Source: Cytophagales bacterium
GTDB lineage: Bacteria > Pseudomonadota > Gammaproteobacteria > Burkholderiales > Burkholderiaceae_C
DNA: 64,000 bases
Direction of reading: 5' to 3'
NCBI GenBank assembly: GCA_030054145.1
Contig: JASGCK010000001.1
Coordinates: 124,001 to 188,000, forward strand
Shown here in pieces: positions 1 to 7,370 of this stretch (its first letter is position 1; every line of letters begins with the position of its first letter). The translations under genes and the position numbers were made by a program. The notes beneath the pieces were generated by a model that had not been told where the DNA came from, did no database searches, and was given only the letters and a program-made list of their open reading frames with translations.

Positions 1-161
1 AGCAGGCCAAACAGCTCGTCAATGGAGGGCTCGGGTACCATTTTGATGGAGTCACCGATACGCAGAAAAACAAATTTTTGCCCCGCAGCTAAATTCATGC
101 TTTGCCTGAGCTTTTTAGGAATTGAAAACTGAAACTTACTGGATAGCGTGGCGGTTGTCAT
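1..161 (-). CDS. AbrB/MazE-type antitoxin-like protein, partial (C-terminus outside window)
   Basis: The minus strand from the ATG at 161 reads MTTATLSSKFQFSIPKKLRQ and continues through AAGQKFVFLRIGD to the window edge. The short N-terminal beta strand followed by an 'F(S/Q)IPK.(L/V)R' signature is typical of SpoVT/AbrB swapped-hairpin DNA-binding domains, which are mostly type II antitoxins (MazE/VapB class) that bind their own promoter. About 53 codons are visible. A PIN-type toxin gene often follows such a gene and would lie outside the window. It is downstream of xdhA, where xdhB would be expected. The family is well supported; the role as an antitoxin is inferred. Confidence 0.72.
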   Translation of the reverse strand, partial: MTTATLSSKFQFSIPKKLRQSMNLAAGQKFVFLRIGDSIKMVPEPSIDELFGL

Positions 162-225
162 ACGGACTCCGTTTTACGAATTTACGATCGATAGATTAAT
201 TTTAGAAAAACTTAATCAAAGTTTT

Positions 226-1704
226 TCATGCCGAAACTTCGCTGGTTGACTCTTCAAGGAACTGCATCACTAAATTCCGTGCCACGAGCGAGCGATACGC
301 CCACGTTGCCCTGAGCCCATCACGCGGGGTAAAGCTTTGCGCAATCGCGTCGTCAATCAGATCGTTGGTGATTTGACTGAATGATTTACCCTCAATCGCC
401 GCTTCAATTTTGGCGGCACGCATGGGGTAGGGCGAGAGACCGTTGTAGGCCACGCGAACGCTCACAAACTTGTCATTTTTGATGTCAAACGACATCGCGC
501 AGCAAGTCGCCGAGATGTCTTGATCGAAGCGCTTGCTGACTTTGTGTGCTCTGAAAGCCACGCCAGTATTGGGCTTGGCGAGTTCTATTGCCGCGATGAA
601 TTCGCCGCTTTGCAGCACGTTTTGTTTCATGCCTGTGTAAAAAGCGTTGATGGAAACTTTGCGCGTCGCCGCGCCTTTGCGTAGCACAAGCGTTGCGTCC
701 AGCGCCATGAGGCACGGCATCGAGTCCCCAATGGGCGAACCGTTGGCGATGTTGCCCGCCAGCGTGGCGGTGGCGCGAATTGGCGGCGAGCCAAAGCGGC
801 GCAGCACTTCGGCAAAGTCGGGATAGGCCGTTGCAACGAGTGATTCGACCGCGGTGAGTGAAACGGCTGCGCCAAGCGTCCAATGCGTCGCGGACTCTTT
901 GATTGCCCTCAGTTCAGCCACATTGCCAAGGTACACAATGTGATCGGGGCGGCTAAATTGCTTGTTCACTTGCAAGCCAATCTCCGTGCTGCCTGCCAGC
1001 AAGGTTGCCTTGGGATGCGCGAGCAAATACTCGGCAACTTCGTCAATCGTTGCGGGCGAGACGAACTCGTTGCCTTTTTTGGTACGCAGCACGGGCTGAA
1101 TCACGGTTTGACCATCGAGTCCGACGGTGGCGTGTTCGGGGCGTTTAATTTGCTTGAGAAGTTCCGCCTCAGTCGCATCAGCAATCAGCGTCGGTGCTGC
1201 TTGCAGTGCCGCGTCAACAATGGGTTTGTAGCCTGTGCAGCGGCACAAGTTGCCTTGTAGTGCATCGTTAATTTGCGTGCGACTGGGGCACGTGCCGCAT
1301 TTGGCGTGTGTATCAGATAGACCAGCCAAGCTCATCACAATGCCAGGCGTGCAAAAACCGCACTGCGATCCGTGGCAAGTCACCATTGCTTCTTGCACGG
1401 GATGTAGTTTGCCATCCTTGCTTTGCAGGCTCTCCACGGTTTTAAGCGATTTGCCATCAATGGATGGCAAGAGTTGCATACACGAATTGGTGGGGATGTA
1501 GTGGATGGTTTTGCCATCGGCGGCTAGCTCGCCGACCAGAACCACGCAAGCGCCGCAGTCGCCTTCTGCACAGCCTTCTTTGGTGCCTGTGCGATGCAGC
1601 GATTCGCGTACGTAGTCGAGTACGGTGGTGGTGCGGCGCACGCCCACGGCTTCTTGAATCTGTCCGTCTAAAACAAAGCGAACGGTGTTGGTAACTTGAG
1701 TCAT
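226..1704 (-). CDS. xdhA: Xanthine dehydrogenase small subunit (2Fe-2S and FAD domains)
   Basis: This is the iron–sulfur/FAD subunit of molybdenum xanthine dehydrogenase, which oxidises hypoxanthine and xanthine to urate in the cytoplasm. The plant-type ferredoxin cysteines are C45, C50, C53 and C75. The second 2Fe-2S centre has CGFC (115–118) and CRC (154–156). A FAD-binding region follows from about residue 215, including the 'TLAGNIANGSPIGD' signature. At 492 aa it has the usual XdhA length. The start ATG at 1704 gives the expected N-terminus, although no strong ribosome site is visible. It is the last gene of a minus-strand run puuD–carboxyltransferase–xdhA. The molybdopterin subunit gene xdhB, normally next to it, is not seen; an AbrB-like gene lies downstream instead. 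Confidence 0.95.
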   Translation of the reverse strand: MTQVTNTVRFVLDGQIQEAVGVRRTTTVLDYVRESLHRTGTKEGCAEGDCGACVVLVGELAADGKTIHYIPTNSCMQLLPSIDGKSLKTVESLQSKDGKLHPVQEAMVTCHGSQCGFCTPGIVMSLAGLSDTHAKCGTCPSRTQINDALQGNLCRCTGYKPIVDAALQAAPTLIADATEAELLKQIKRPEHATVGLDGQTVIQPVLRTKKGNEFVSPATIDEVAEYLLAHPKATLLAGSTEIGLQVNKQFSRPDHIVYLGNVAELRAIKESATHWTLGAAVSLTAVESLVATAYPDFAEVLRRFGSPPIRATATLAGNIANGSPIGDSMPCLMALDATLVLRKGAATRKVSINAFYTGMKQNVLQSGEFIAAIELAKPNTGVAFRAHKVSKRFDQDISATCCAMSFDIKNDKFVSVRVAYNGLSPYPMRAAKIEAAIEGKSFSQITNDLIDDAIAQSFTPRDGLRATWAYRSLVARNLVMQFLEESTSEVSA

Positions 1705-1753
1705 AAAGGTTGGAGCAGTGAGGTTGGGGAAATAATTTTAACGAGCATTTATC

Positions 1754-3682
1754 TTAAGCAGTTAGGCTGGCTATCAGCCACTCGCGCGTTTGGGCAGGGT
1801 CGATGACGGCATCGATTTCTAACGTTGCGGCCATGTTGATGGCGCTGCCGCGCTCCACGTGCTGGGCGAGCAGTTGTTCAAATAACGCATCGCGTTCTAG
1901 TTCGGTTGCGCAGGCTTCTAGTTCTTTGCGAAAACCTAGCCGCACCGCGCCTTCCAAGCCCATTGCGCCAAATTCAGCCGTGGGCCAAGCGAGCGTGAAA
2001 GTGCTGGCATGAAAGCCGCCAGCCGACATTGCCATTGCGCCTAGGCCATAGCCTTTGCGCAGGACAACGCTTAAAAATGGCATCGATGTGGAGGCGGCGG
2101 CTTTTTCTAAAAACGCCGCGCCAGCAATGAACAGACTACTGGCGTAGCGCACATGACCTGCTGCTTCTGACTCGGGACCCACCATAAAGCCAGGCGTGTC
2201 GATGAGGCTCACGATGGGGAGTTTGAAACGAGTACAAAAATTGATAAACAGCGCGGCTTTGTCGGCGGCATCCGCATCAATTGCGCCGCCAAGATGCAGC
2301 GGATTATTTGCCATGATGCCCACAAAGCGCCCACCGATCAGGCCTAGCGCGGTGTGGATGCCAATGCCGTAGCCGGTCTTTAAGTGAATGACGCTGCTCG
2401 TGTCGGCAAGCGCCTCGATGATGGGTTGGGTGTCGTAGGCGCGGATGCGGCGTTCGGGGACGGCGCTGCGCAAATTGGCGGCAAGCCAATTGGGGTCAGA
2501 CTCGTTCGCCCCGTTGTGCGGGCTTGGCTGTGCGTCTTTGGCGCTTGGGGTCAGATGCCAATGGTTTGCTGTCGTGCTCAAAAGAGGGAGCAAGCGTTTG
2601 GCCGCTTCAACCGCCTGTACTTCATCGTCTACCAGCACATCAATCACGCCATTTTTGTGCTGCACGTCAAAGGGGCCAATGTCCTCAGGCTTGTAGATGC
2701 CTAGCCCGCCGCCCTCAATCATGGCGGGACCGCCCATGCCGATGTTGCTGCGGCGGGTTGCGATGATCAGATCGCAGCAGCCCAGCAGCGCTGCGTTGCC
2801 CGCAAAGCAGCGTCCTTCGGCAATGCCGATCACAGGCACATGACCGCGCAGTCTGGCAAAGCTAGCAAAGGTGGTGACGTGCAGCCCCGCCACAATCGGC
2901 ATATCGGTCTCGCCAGGTCTGCCGCCACCGCCCTCGGCCAATAGCACGACGGGGAGTTTTTGCGCCAGCGCTACGCCCAGCAAACGATCTGTTTTTTGGT
3001 GATTCCGCATCCCCTGCGTGCCTGCTAAAACGGTGGCATCGTAGGCCAGCACAGCAACTGATGCGCCGTTGACTTTGCCAATGCCCGTGACCATGCCGTC
3101 GGCGGGGGTGTTGGCCATCAAATCATCTTGCGTGCGCCGCTGGGCTTGGGCTGCCACGGCAAGTGCGCCGTATTCCATGAAGCTGTTTTCATCACATAAA
3201 GCCGCGATGTTCTCGCGTGCGGTACGAAAGCCCAAGGCATGGCGTTTGGCAACCGCAGATGCGCGATTTTCGTCAAGTGTGAAGGCGTGGCGAGCGATAA
3301 CGGCAGCTAGGTCGGGGCGGATTGCGAATCCGTTCAGACTTAAATTTCCGTTCAGATCTAAATTTCCGTTAAGACTTAAATTTCCGTTTGGATTTAAATT
3401 TCCGTTCGGACTGAGCTTGTCGAAGTCGGTATTAGTTGGCAACCCTTCGACAGGCTCAGGGTGAACGGTGGCTTTCTCTACCGTCACCAGCACTTCTCCT
3501 TGTTGCACCAAATCCCCAACATTCGCCAAGCATGCCGAAATGCGCCCCGCACAGCCTGCGCGAATTTCGTGTTCCATTTTCATGGCCTCAATGACGGCGA
3601 GCACTTGATCTGGGTCAACCGTATCACCTACTGCGACTAGCCACTGGACAACCGTTGCTTGGAGTGGCGAATAGATGCGCAT
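1754..3682 (-). CDS. Biotin-carrier/carboxyltransferase fusion (acyl-CoA carboxylase type)
   Basis: The first ~70 residues are a biotinyl/lipoyl domain with the biotin-attachment motif EAMKMEHE (modified lysine K35). From about residue 125 to the end is a carboxyltransferase of the acetyl-/propionyl-CoA carboxylase beta family, with crotonase-fold glycine-rich stretches such as 'LAEGGGGRPGE' and 'IDTPGFMVGPESEAAG'. Such proteins transfer CO2 from carboxybiotin to an acyl-CoA or similar acceptor. No biotin carboxylase gene is present in the window, so the partner must be elsewhere. The linker (about residues 72–118) is low-complexity and is encoded by a dispersed-repeat pair plus an 18-bp tandem repeat that keep the frame open. 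The gene lies 17 bp after puuD and 49 bp before xdhA, which suggests co-transcription with urate genes. The substrate is unknown. Confidence 0.85.
   Translation of the reverse strand: MRIYSPLQATVVQWLVAVGDTVDPDQVLAVIEAMKMEHEIRAGCAGRISACLANVGDLVQQGEVLVTVEKATVHPEPVEGLPTNTDFDKLSPNGNLNPNGNLSLNGNLDLNGNLSLNGFAIRPDLAAVIARHAFTLDENRASAVAKRHALGFRTARENIAALCDENSFMEYGALAVAAQAQRRTQDDLMANTPADGMVTGIGKVNGASVAVLAYDATVLAGTQGMRNHQKTDRLLGVALAQKLPVVLLAEGGGGRPGETDMPIVAGLHVTTFASFARLRGHVPVIGIAEGRCFAGNAALLGCCDLIIATRRSNIGMGGPAMIEGGGLGIYKPEDIGPFDVQHKNGVIDVLVDDEVQAVEAAKRLLPLLSTTANHWHLTPSAKDAQPSPHNGANESDPNWLAANLRSAVPERRIRAYDTQPIIEALADTSSVIHLKTGYGIGIHTALGLIGGRFVGIMANNPLHLGGAIDADAADKAALFINFCTRFKLPIVSLIDTPGFMVGPESEAAGHVRYASSLFIAGAAFLEKAAASTSMPFLSVVLRKGYGLGAMAMSAGGFHASTFTLAWPTAEFGAMGLEGAVRLGFRKELEACATELERDALFEQLLAQHVERGSAINMAATLEIDAVIDPAQTREWLIASLTA
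3330..3408. repeat. 18-bp in-frame tandem repeat in the carboxyltransferase linker
   Basis: The pentamer CCGTT recurs at 3330, 3348, 3366, 3384 and 3402, exactly 18 bp apart, each followed by a variable triplet and an AAATTT block. Read on the minus strand it encodes a six-residue unit (N-L-x-x-N-G) repeated about four times. Because the period is a multiple of three, copy-number change would lengthen or shorten the linker without breaking the frame. The last unit runs into a dispersed repeat that begins with the same CCGTTC. Confidence 0.9.
3402..3468. repeat. REP-like dispersed repeat (family 1), inverted pair inside a gene
   Basis: Two 24-bp arms at 3402–3425 and 3445–3468 are inverted relative to each other with a 19-bp spacer. 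Each has the form CTTCGAC–(a/c)agctcagg–GAACGG or its complement. Similar single copies occur at 18224–18247 and 49989–50013. Such CTTCGACA…GAACGG elements are common short interspersed repeats in proteobacterial genomes. Here the pair lies inside the carboxyltransferase reading frame and encodes part of its linker (including HPEPVEG). Confidence 0.85.
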
Positions 3683-3699
3683 ATCGTTATGTCACAGAG

Positions 3700-4929
3700 C
3701 TATTTGTGTGCTTGAAACCAAGCTGCTATTTGATCACGTTCAGCAGGCGTGATGCCGGTTGCGTTATTGATAGGCATCAGTTTAGTGACAACAGCTTGTT
3801 GGTAAATGAGCGCGGCATTTTTGTCTACGAACTCGATTGAATCAAGTCGAATGTTTTTCATTTGCAGCGCCGCACCGTGGCACATGATGCAGCGGGTTTT
3901 GCTGATCTCCAAAATAGTAGCCGTGTCAGGAGCCTTAACGGCGGTGGCTTGCGGAGCAGGCTTGCTAGCAGGTTTGTTAGCAGGTGCGAGCCATACGATC
4001 ACCGCCAAAATGACGGCAATGCCTGCGATGGCGTACTTAATTGGGTTGCCGTTTCGTCCATGCCGAAAGCCGTGACGCAGCACAAAATATTGCCGGATCG
4101 CCGCGCCCGCCAGCATCATCAAAACCAGCACCAGCCAGTTGTGCTCGTGCGTGTAGGTAAAGCTGTAATGGTTGGACAGCATCGCAAACAGCACGGGCAG
4201 CGTGAAGTAGGTGTTGTGGACGCTGCGCTGCTTGCCGCGCTTGCCGTGGATTGCCAAAGCTTTGCTGCTAAATTCGGGGCTTTGGGGCTTGCCACTGGTC
4301 ATGGCGGCAACGACGGTGCGCTGACCTGGGATGATCCAAAAGAACACGTTGGCGCTCATGGCGGTGGCAATCATGGCACCAACCAAAAGGAATGCCGCGC
4401 GTCCTGCAAACCAGTGGCAAGCGAGCCACGTCGCCGCCGTAATAACTACCAACATGATTGCGCCCACAATGGCCTCGCCATTTTTGCGAAAACCAAATAG
4501 GCGGCAAACCCAGTCGTAAATCAACCAAAAGCTAACTAAAAAACACAGCGCCACGGCAATCGCATGACTAGGCTCCCACGCCATGAGTGACTTGTCAATT
4601 AAGTAAGTGCTGGCGTTGTAGAGGTACAGCAAGGTGAACAGCGCAAAACCAGAGAGCCATGTGGAGTAGCTCTCCCAATAAAACCAATGCAAGTGCGAGT
4701 GAATGGTTTTGGGCGCAACCATGTACTTTTGCGGGTTGTAAAAACCGCCGCCATGCACCGCCCACATCGCGCCGTCCACGCCTTTTTCTAACAAGTCGGG
4801 CGACTTCGGTTTGACGAGGTTGTTGTCTAAAAAGACGAAATAAAACGACGAGCCGACCCACGCAATCGCAGTGATGACGTGAACCCAACGCAGCAGCAAG
4901 TTGCCCCAATCCAGTAAGTATGCATCCAT
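3700..4929 (-). CDS. puuD: Membrane urate oxidase (urate hydroxylase) with C-terminal cytochrome c
   Basis: This is a 409-residue PuuD-type integral membrane urate oxidase, which converts urate to 5-hydroxyisourate and passes electrons to the respiratory chain. The N-terminus 'DWGNLLLRWVHVITAIAWVG' is the conserved start of the family, followed by a string of hydrophobic transmembrane helices, a soluble segment with HxH-like positions, and a C-terminal cytochrome c domain with the haem motif CIMCH (C347, C350, H351). The open frame extends further upstream, but the ATG at 4929 matches the family N-terminus and leaves a TGTATACA operator 9 bp before it. It heads the minus-strand run with the carboxyltransferase and xdhA. 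xdhC and uraH, also on the minus strand, supply cofactor insertion and the next catabolic step. Confidence 0.92.
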   Translation of the reverse strand: MDAYLLDWGNLLLRWVHVITAIAWVGSSFYFVFLDNNLVKPKSPDLLEKGVDGAMWAVHGGGFYNPQKYMVAPKTIHSHLHWFYWESYSTWLSGFALFTLLYLYNASTYLIDKSLMAWEPSHAIAVALCFLVSFWLIYDWVCRLFGFRKNGEAIVGAIMLVVITAATWLACHWFAGRAAFLLVGAMIATAMSANVFFWIIPGQRTVVAAMTSGKPQSPEFSSKALAIHGKRGKQRSVHNTYFTLPVLFAMLSNHYSFTYTHEHNWLVLVLMMLAGAAIRQYFVLRHGFRHGRNGNPIKYAIAGIAVILAVIVWLAPANKPASKPAPQATAVKAPDTATILEISKTRCIMCHGAALQMKNIRLDSIEFVDKNAALIYQQAVVTKLMPINNATGITPAERDQIAAWFQAHK

Positions 4930-4935
4930 GCTTAC

Positions 4936-4950
4936 AAGTGTATACAATTT
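4936..4950. promoter_or_regulatory. TGTATACA operator before puuD
   Basis: The palindrome TGTATACA (4939–4946) sits in the context AAGTGTATACAATTT, between the puuD start (4929) and the divergent Hpt gene (5014). The same core occurs at 6685, 10095 and 11397, each time before a purine gene or operon. It is probably the binding site of the GntR/FCD regulator encoded at 6701. It lies so close to the puuD ATG that binding should block transcription start or initiation of translation. Confidence 0.7.
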
Positions 4951-5013
4951 TTTGACGCTTCGTGGCGGGAGAGTAAAAGTCATCGCATAATGCGCCTTCA
5001 TTGAAGGAGTCAT

Positions 5014-5439
5014 ATGCAGCAATTGGCAGACAAAGCGCAAGAGATGCAAGGAGCGCAGGGGCTGAACGGGATGCAAGCGACTGAAGGTTGCTTAGATCAT
5101 TCGCGTGCTATGGCGGTTGTGCAAGATGAGGCTTTGATGCGCGAAATGCTGCCGATGCTGCGCGACTCTTTGCGCACGGAGTTGCCCAAGCTGCGTACCG
5201 CCATGAGCGAGCAAGACACGGGCACGTTATCGTCGGTGCTGCACAACCTCAAAGGCATCGTTCCTATTTTTGCTGATGCGCAGTCGAGTGAGTTATTGAT
5301 TGCCGCACAAGCCGCGTGCAAGGCCAATCACTCGCAGCAAGATGCACACGCTGTTTTAAGCGCGGAAGTGTTTGAGCAAATGATGCTGCGACTGACGCAG
5401 TTTCAGCGCTCGCTGGAGGCTCAATTAGCTTCTGCGTGA
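5014..5439 (+). CDS. Hpt (histidine phosphotransfer) domain protein
   Basis: This is a 141-residue soluble helical protein. The segment 'LSSVLHNLKGIVPIF' (residues 72–86) matches the Hpt phosphorylation helix (H-x-x-K-G), with phospho-accepting H77, K80 and G81. Hpt proteins relay phosphate between a hybrid sensor kinase and a response regulator. The start at 5014 follows a clear GAAGGAG ribosome site. It is divergent from puuD and convergent with xdhC. No kinase or receiver gene is nearby, so it is an orphan, and any tie to urate regulation is inferred from position only. Confidence 0.68.
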   Translation: MQQLADKAQEMQGAQGLNGMQATEGCLDHSRAMAVVQDEALMREMLPMLRDSLRTELPKLRTAMSEQDTGTLSSVLHNLKGIVPIFADAQSSELLIAAQAACKANHSQQDAHAVLSAEVFEQMMLRLTQFQRSLEAQLASA

Positions 5440-5447
5440 TGGCTCAT

Positions 5448-6254
5448 TTAGCAATCGGAGTTAGTTGAATGATTGAGCCGCAGCAACTGGGCCGCCACCG
5501 CAACGGCAATGACCGCTGGCTCTTTGCCTGAAATTCCTTCCAGACCAATTGGGCAGGTGACTTGCGCGAGCTCTGCCTCCGCAAACCCGCGCTCACGCAG
5601 TCGATTTTGAAATGTTGCCCATTTGGTTGTGGAGCCAATGAGTCCAATAAAAGGAAGGTCATGATTTGCGCCTCGCGCCAAACAGGCACGATTACGCTTC
5701 AAACATTGCTGCACGATCTCCAAATCTTCCGCGTGACTAAAGCTCATGATGAGCACCGCGCTACCGCTGGCAAGTTGGCTGACCGCGCTTTGCACGGGAT
5801 CCGAATGCTCGCAGATCACATGGCTGGGCACGTCTTTTGGGAAGATTTCGTCGCGGCTATCAATCCATGTGGTGCGGTACGGCAGCGTCGCCAAGATATG
5901 GATGATTGCACGCCCGACATGACCGCCGCCAAACAGTGCAACGGGCTTGCAAGCCACGTCCTGCTTGGCCTCTAGCTGTGCTAGTTGTGCTGAATCGATG
6001 TGCTCGAACGCTAAATCCATCACGCCGCCGCAGCATTGACCAAGACTTGGGCCTAGGGCGAAGCGCTTGGTTTTTTCGCTTTCATTTTTTAAATTTTTCG
6101 CATACGCAATCGCTTGAAATTCCACATGACCGCCGCCCAGCGTCCCCATGATTTTGTCGTCCGCCACCACCATCCACGTGCCGGTCTCGCGCGGCACAGA
6201 GCCTTGGGTTTGTGTGACGGTAATCAGGATCATGGGCGGGTCGTCAAACTGCAA
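5448..6254 (-). CDS. xdhC: XdhC-type molybdenum cofactor insertion/sulfuration chaperone
   Basis: This is a 268-residue XdhC/CoxI-family protein. The N-terminal part has 'TQTQGSVPRETGTWM' and 'GTLGGGHVEFQ' plus the CCGG cluster (GQCCGGVMDL). The C-terminal Rossmann domain has 'VALFGGGHVGRAI' and a final 'PIGLEGISGKEPAVIAVAVAAQ' type signature. XdhC binds the molybdenum cofactor, promotes its sulfuration and delivers it to xanthine dehydrogenase. The frame opens at a TTG at 6254; the first ATG is at 6233. Either start leaves the protein short of the helix that usually precedes the first beta strand, and an in-frame TGA lies just upstream. It is downstream of uraH on the same strand. Confidence 0.9.
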   Translation of the reverse strand: MQFDDPPMILITVTQTQGSVPRETGTWMVVADDKIMGTLGGGHVEFQAIAYAKNLKNESEKTKRFALGPSLGQCCGGVMDLAFEHIDSAQLAQLEAKQDVACKPVALFGGGHVGRAIIHILATLPYRTTWIDSRDEIFPKDVPSHVICEHSDPVQSAVSQLASGSAVLIMSFSHAEDLEIVQQCLKRNRACLARGANHDLPFIGLIGSTTKWATFQNRLRERGFAEAELAQVTCPIGLEGISGKEPAVIAVAVAAQLLRLNHSTNSDC

Positions 6255-6290
6255 ATGTGTGGTCTGCGTTGTGGGCGGCGTGCGTCATCG

Positions 6291-6320
6291 GGTGCTATTG
6301 GGTGTTATGGGGTGCTATGA
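6291..6320. repeat. Three 10-bp tandem repeats between xdhC and uraH
   Basis: The units GGTGCTATTG, GGTGTTATGG and GGTGCTATGA follow each other without spacers. They overlap the last codons and stop of uraH and lie just upstream of xdhC. A period of 10 bp could alter the uraH C-terminus or the xdhC leader if the copy number changes. No function is evident. Confidence 0.8.
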
Positions 6321-6668
6321 GCCTCGGTAAGTCGAATAGCTCCAAGGGCTTACCAAGAGTGGCACGTGGTAGTGCTGCGCGGGGTTGGCAATGCCAAAAT
6401 CTAAATTGACTTGCGTGAGGAAGTTTGGCTCAGGCAGTGCCACGCCGCGTGCTTTGAAATAGCCACTCACATCAAAGCGCAGACGATACATTCCCGCCTC
6501 GATCTGCTCGCTCGTGAGTAGCAAACCATCAGGATTGCGACCATCGGCGTTTAAGGTCAACGTTTTGATGCAAGTCGCCCTTGCACCGTCTAGCTTGTAC
6601 AACTCAACAGCCATACCGCTTGCGGGGCAACCGTGCATTGTGTCTAAAACGTGTGTGGAGAGTCCCAT
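6315..6668 (-). CDS. uraH: 5-hydroxyisourate hydrolase (transthyretin-like)
   Basis: This is a 117-residue HIUase, which hydrolyses 5-hydroxyisourate (the PuuD product) to OHCU. It begins 'MGLSTHVLDTMHGCPASGM', with the conserved 'THVLD…G.PA' start, and ends with the diagnostic C-terminal YRGS. The middle 'HYHVPLLVSPWSYSTYRGS' is also typical. The start ATG at 6668 has an AAAGGA ribosome site six bases upstream. The gene is divergent from gntR, with a shared TGTATACA operator between them, and precedes xdhC on the same strand. Confidence 0.95.
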   Translation of the reverse strand: MGLSTHVLDTMHGCPASGMAVELYKLDGARATCIKTLTLNADGRNPDGLLLTSEQIEAGMYRLRFDVSGYFKARGVALPEPNFLTQVNLDFGIANPAQHYHVPLLVSPWSYSTYRGS

Positions 6669-6681
6669 GATGTGTCCTTTA

Positions 6682-6695
6682 ATGTGTATACAATT
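6682..6695. promoter_or_regulatory. TGTATACA operator between uraH and gntR
   Basis: TGTATACA occupies 6685–6692 in the context TGTGTATACAATTTT, in the 32-bp gap between the divergent uraH and gntR starts. A −10-like TACAAT for gntR (6689–6694) overlaps it and lies six bases before the gntR ATG. The gntR mRNA may therefore be leaderless and directly autorepressed. Confidence 0.7.
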
Positions 6696-6700
6696 TTGCC

Positions 6701-7366
6701 ATGCCTAAAAAAACTGCCCCTGTCCATGCCGTTGCTCTGACTTTGTCGAGCACAGACACGATTGTGCAGGCTTTGACTCGTGCGATTACGCTGCATCGCT
6801 TAACGCCAGGCGAAAAGCTCAAAGAGCAGCGAATTGCTGATCAATTTGGTGTCTCACGTACCTTGGTTCGGCAAGCGCTTCATCAGCTCTCGCAAAAGCA
6901 TTTGATTCGCATAGAACAATCGCGCGGAGCCTTTGTTTGCGCACCTTCCAGCAAAGAGGCGCGTGAGGTTTTTGCCGTCCGCATGATGCTTGAGTCAGCG
7001 ATGGTGGAGTCGTTGATTGATCATTTAACGCCCGCCAAATTAAAAAGTCTGCGCGATCACCTGAAAGCCGAAACGCAGGCGATGAGTGGCGCAGATGCGT
7101 CTTATCGAACGGAATTGTTGGGTGATTTTCACGTCTTAATTGCCGAGCTGATTGGTAACGATGTGCTGGCGCAATCGTTGCAAGATTTGATTTCGCGTTG
7201 CACGCTCATTACGCTGCTGTATCAAACTGACCGAGCGGCGGTGCATTCGCATGACGAGCACGTGACGCTGGTTGATGCCATTTCAAAGAAGGACAAACGC
7301 CTTGCGGCGCAGCTCATGAATGCGCATTTGGGTAGCGTGATGAATGGTTTGAATCTAAAGGATTGA
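6701..7366 (+). CDS. GntR family regulator, FadR/FCD subgroup (purine/urate catabolism)
   Basis: This is a 221-residue regulator. The N-terminal winged helix (about 18–85) has 'LTPGEKLKEQRIADQFGVSR' followed by 'TLVRQALHQLSQKHLI', the GntR signature. The C-terminal all-helical FCD domain (about 92–215) has histidines in the usual metal/ligand positions (DFHVLI, HSHDEH, NAHLGS). Such proteins bind as dimers to short palindromes and respond to a small carboxylate or a purine breakdown product. It is flanked by uraH and puuE and has a TGTATACA operator immediately upstream, so it is the obvious candidate controller of the four such operators found here. The ligand is unknown. Confidence 0.85.
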   Translation: MPKKTAPVHAVALTLSSTDTIVQALTRAITLHRLTPGEKLKEQRIADQFGVSRTLVRQALHQLSQKHLIRIEQSRGAFVCAPSSKEAREVFAVRMMLESAMVESLIDHLTPAKLKSLRDHLKAETQAMSGADASYRTELLGDFHVLIAELIGNDVLAQSLQDLISRCTLITLLYQTDRAAVHSHDEHVTLVDAISKKDKRLAAQLMNAHLGSVMNGLNLKD

Positions 7367-7370
7367 TGTG

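Noticed and set aside
3330..3408. Regular 18-bp repeats as a CRISPR-like array
   Set aside because: There are no unique spacers; the whole unit repeats in tandem and lies in a coding frame.
4930..5076. Longer PuuD with an extra N-terminus
   Set aside because: The extension crosses the operator and the start of the divergent Hpt gene; PuuD proteins start at the DWGNLLLRW region.
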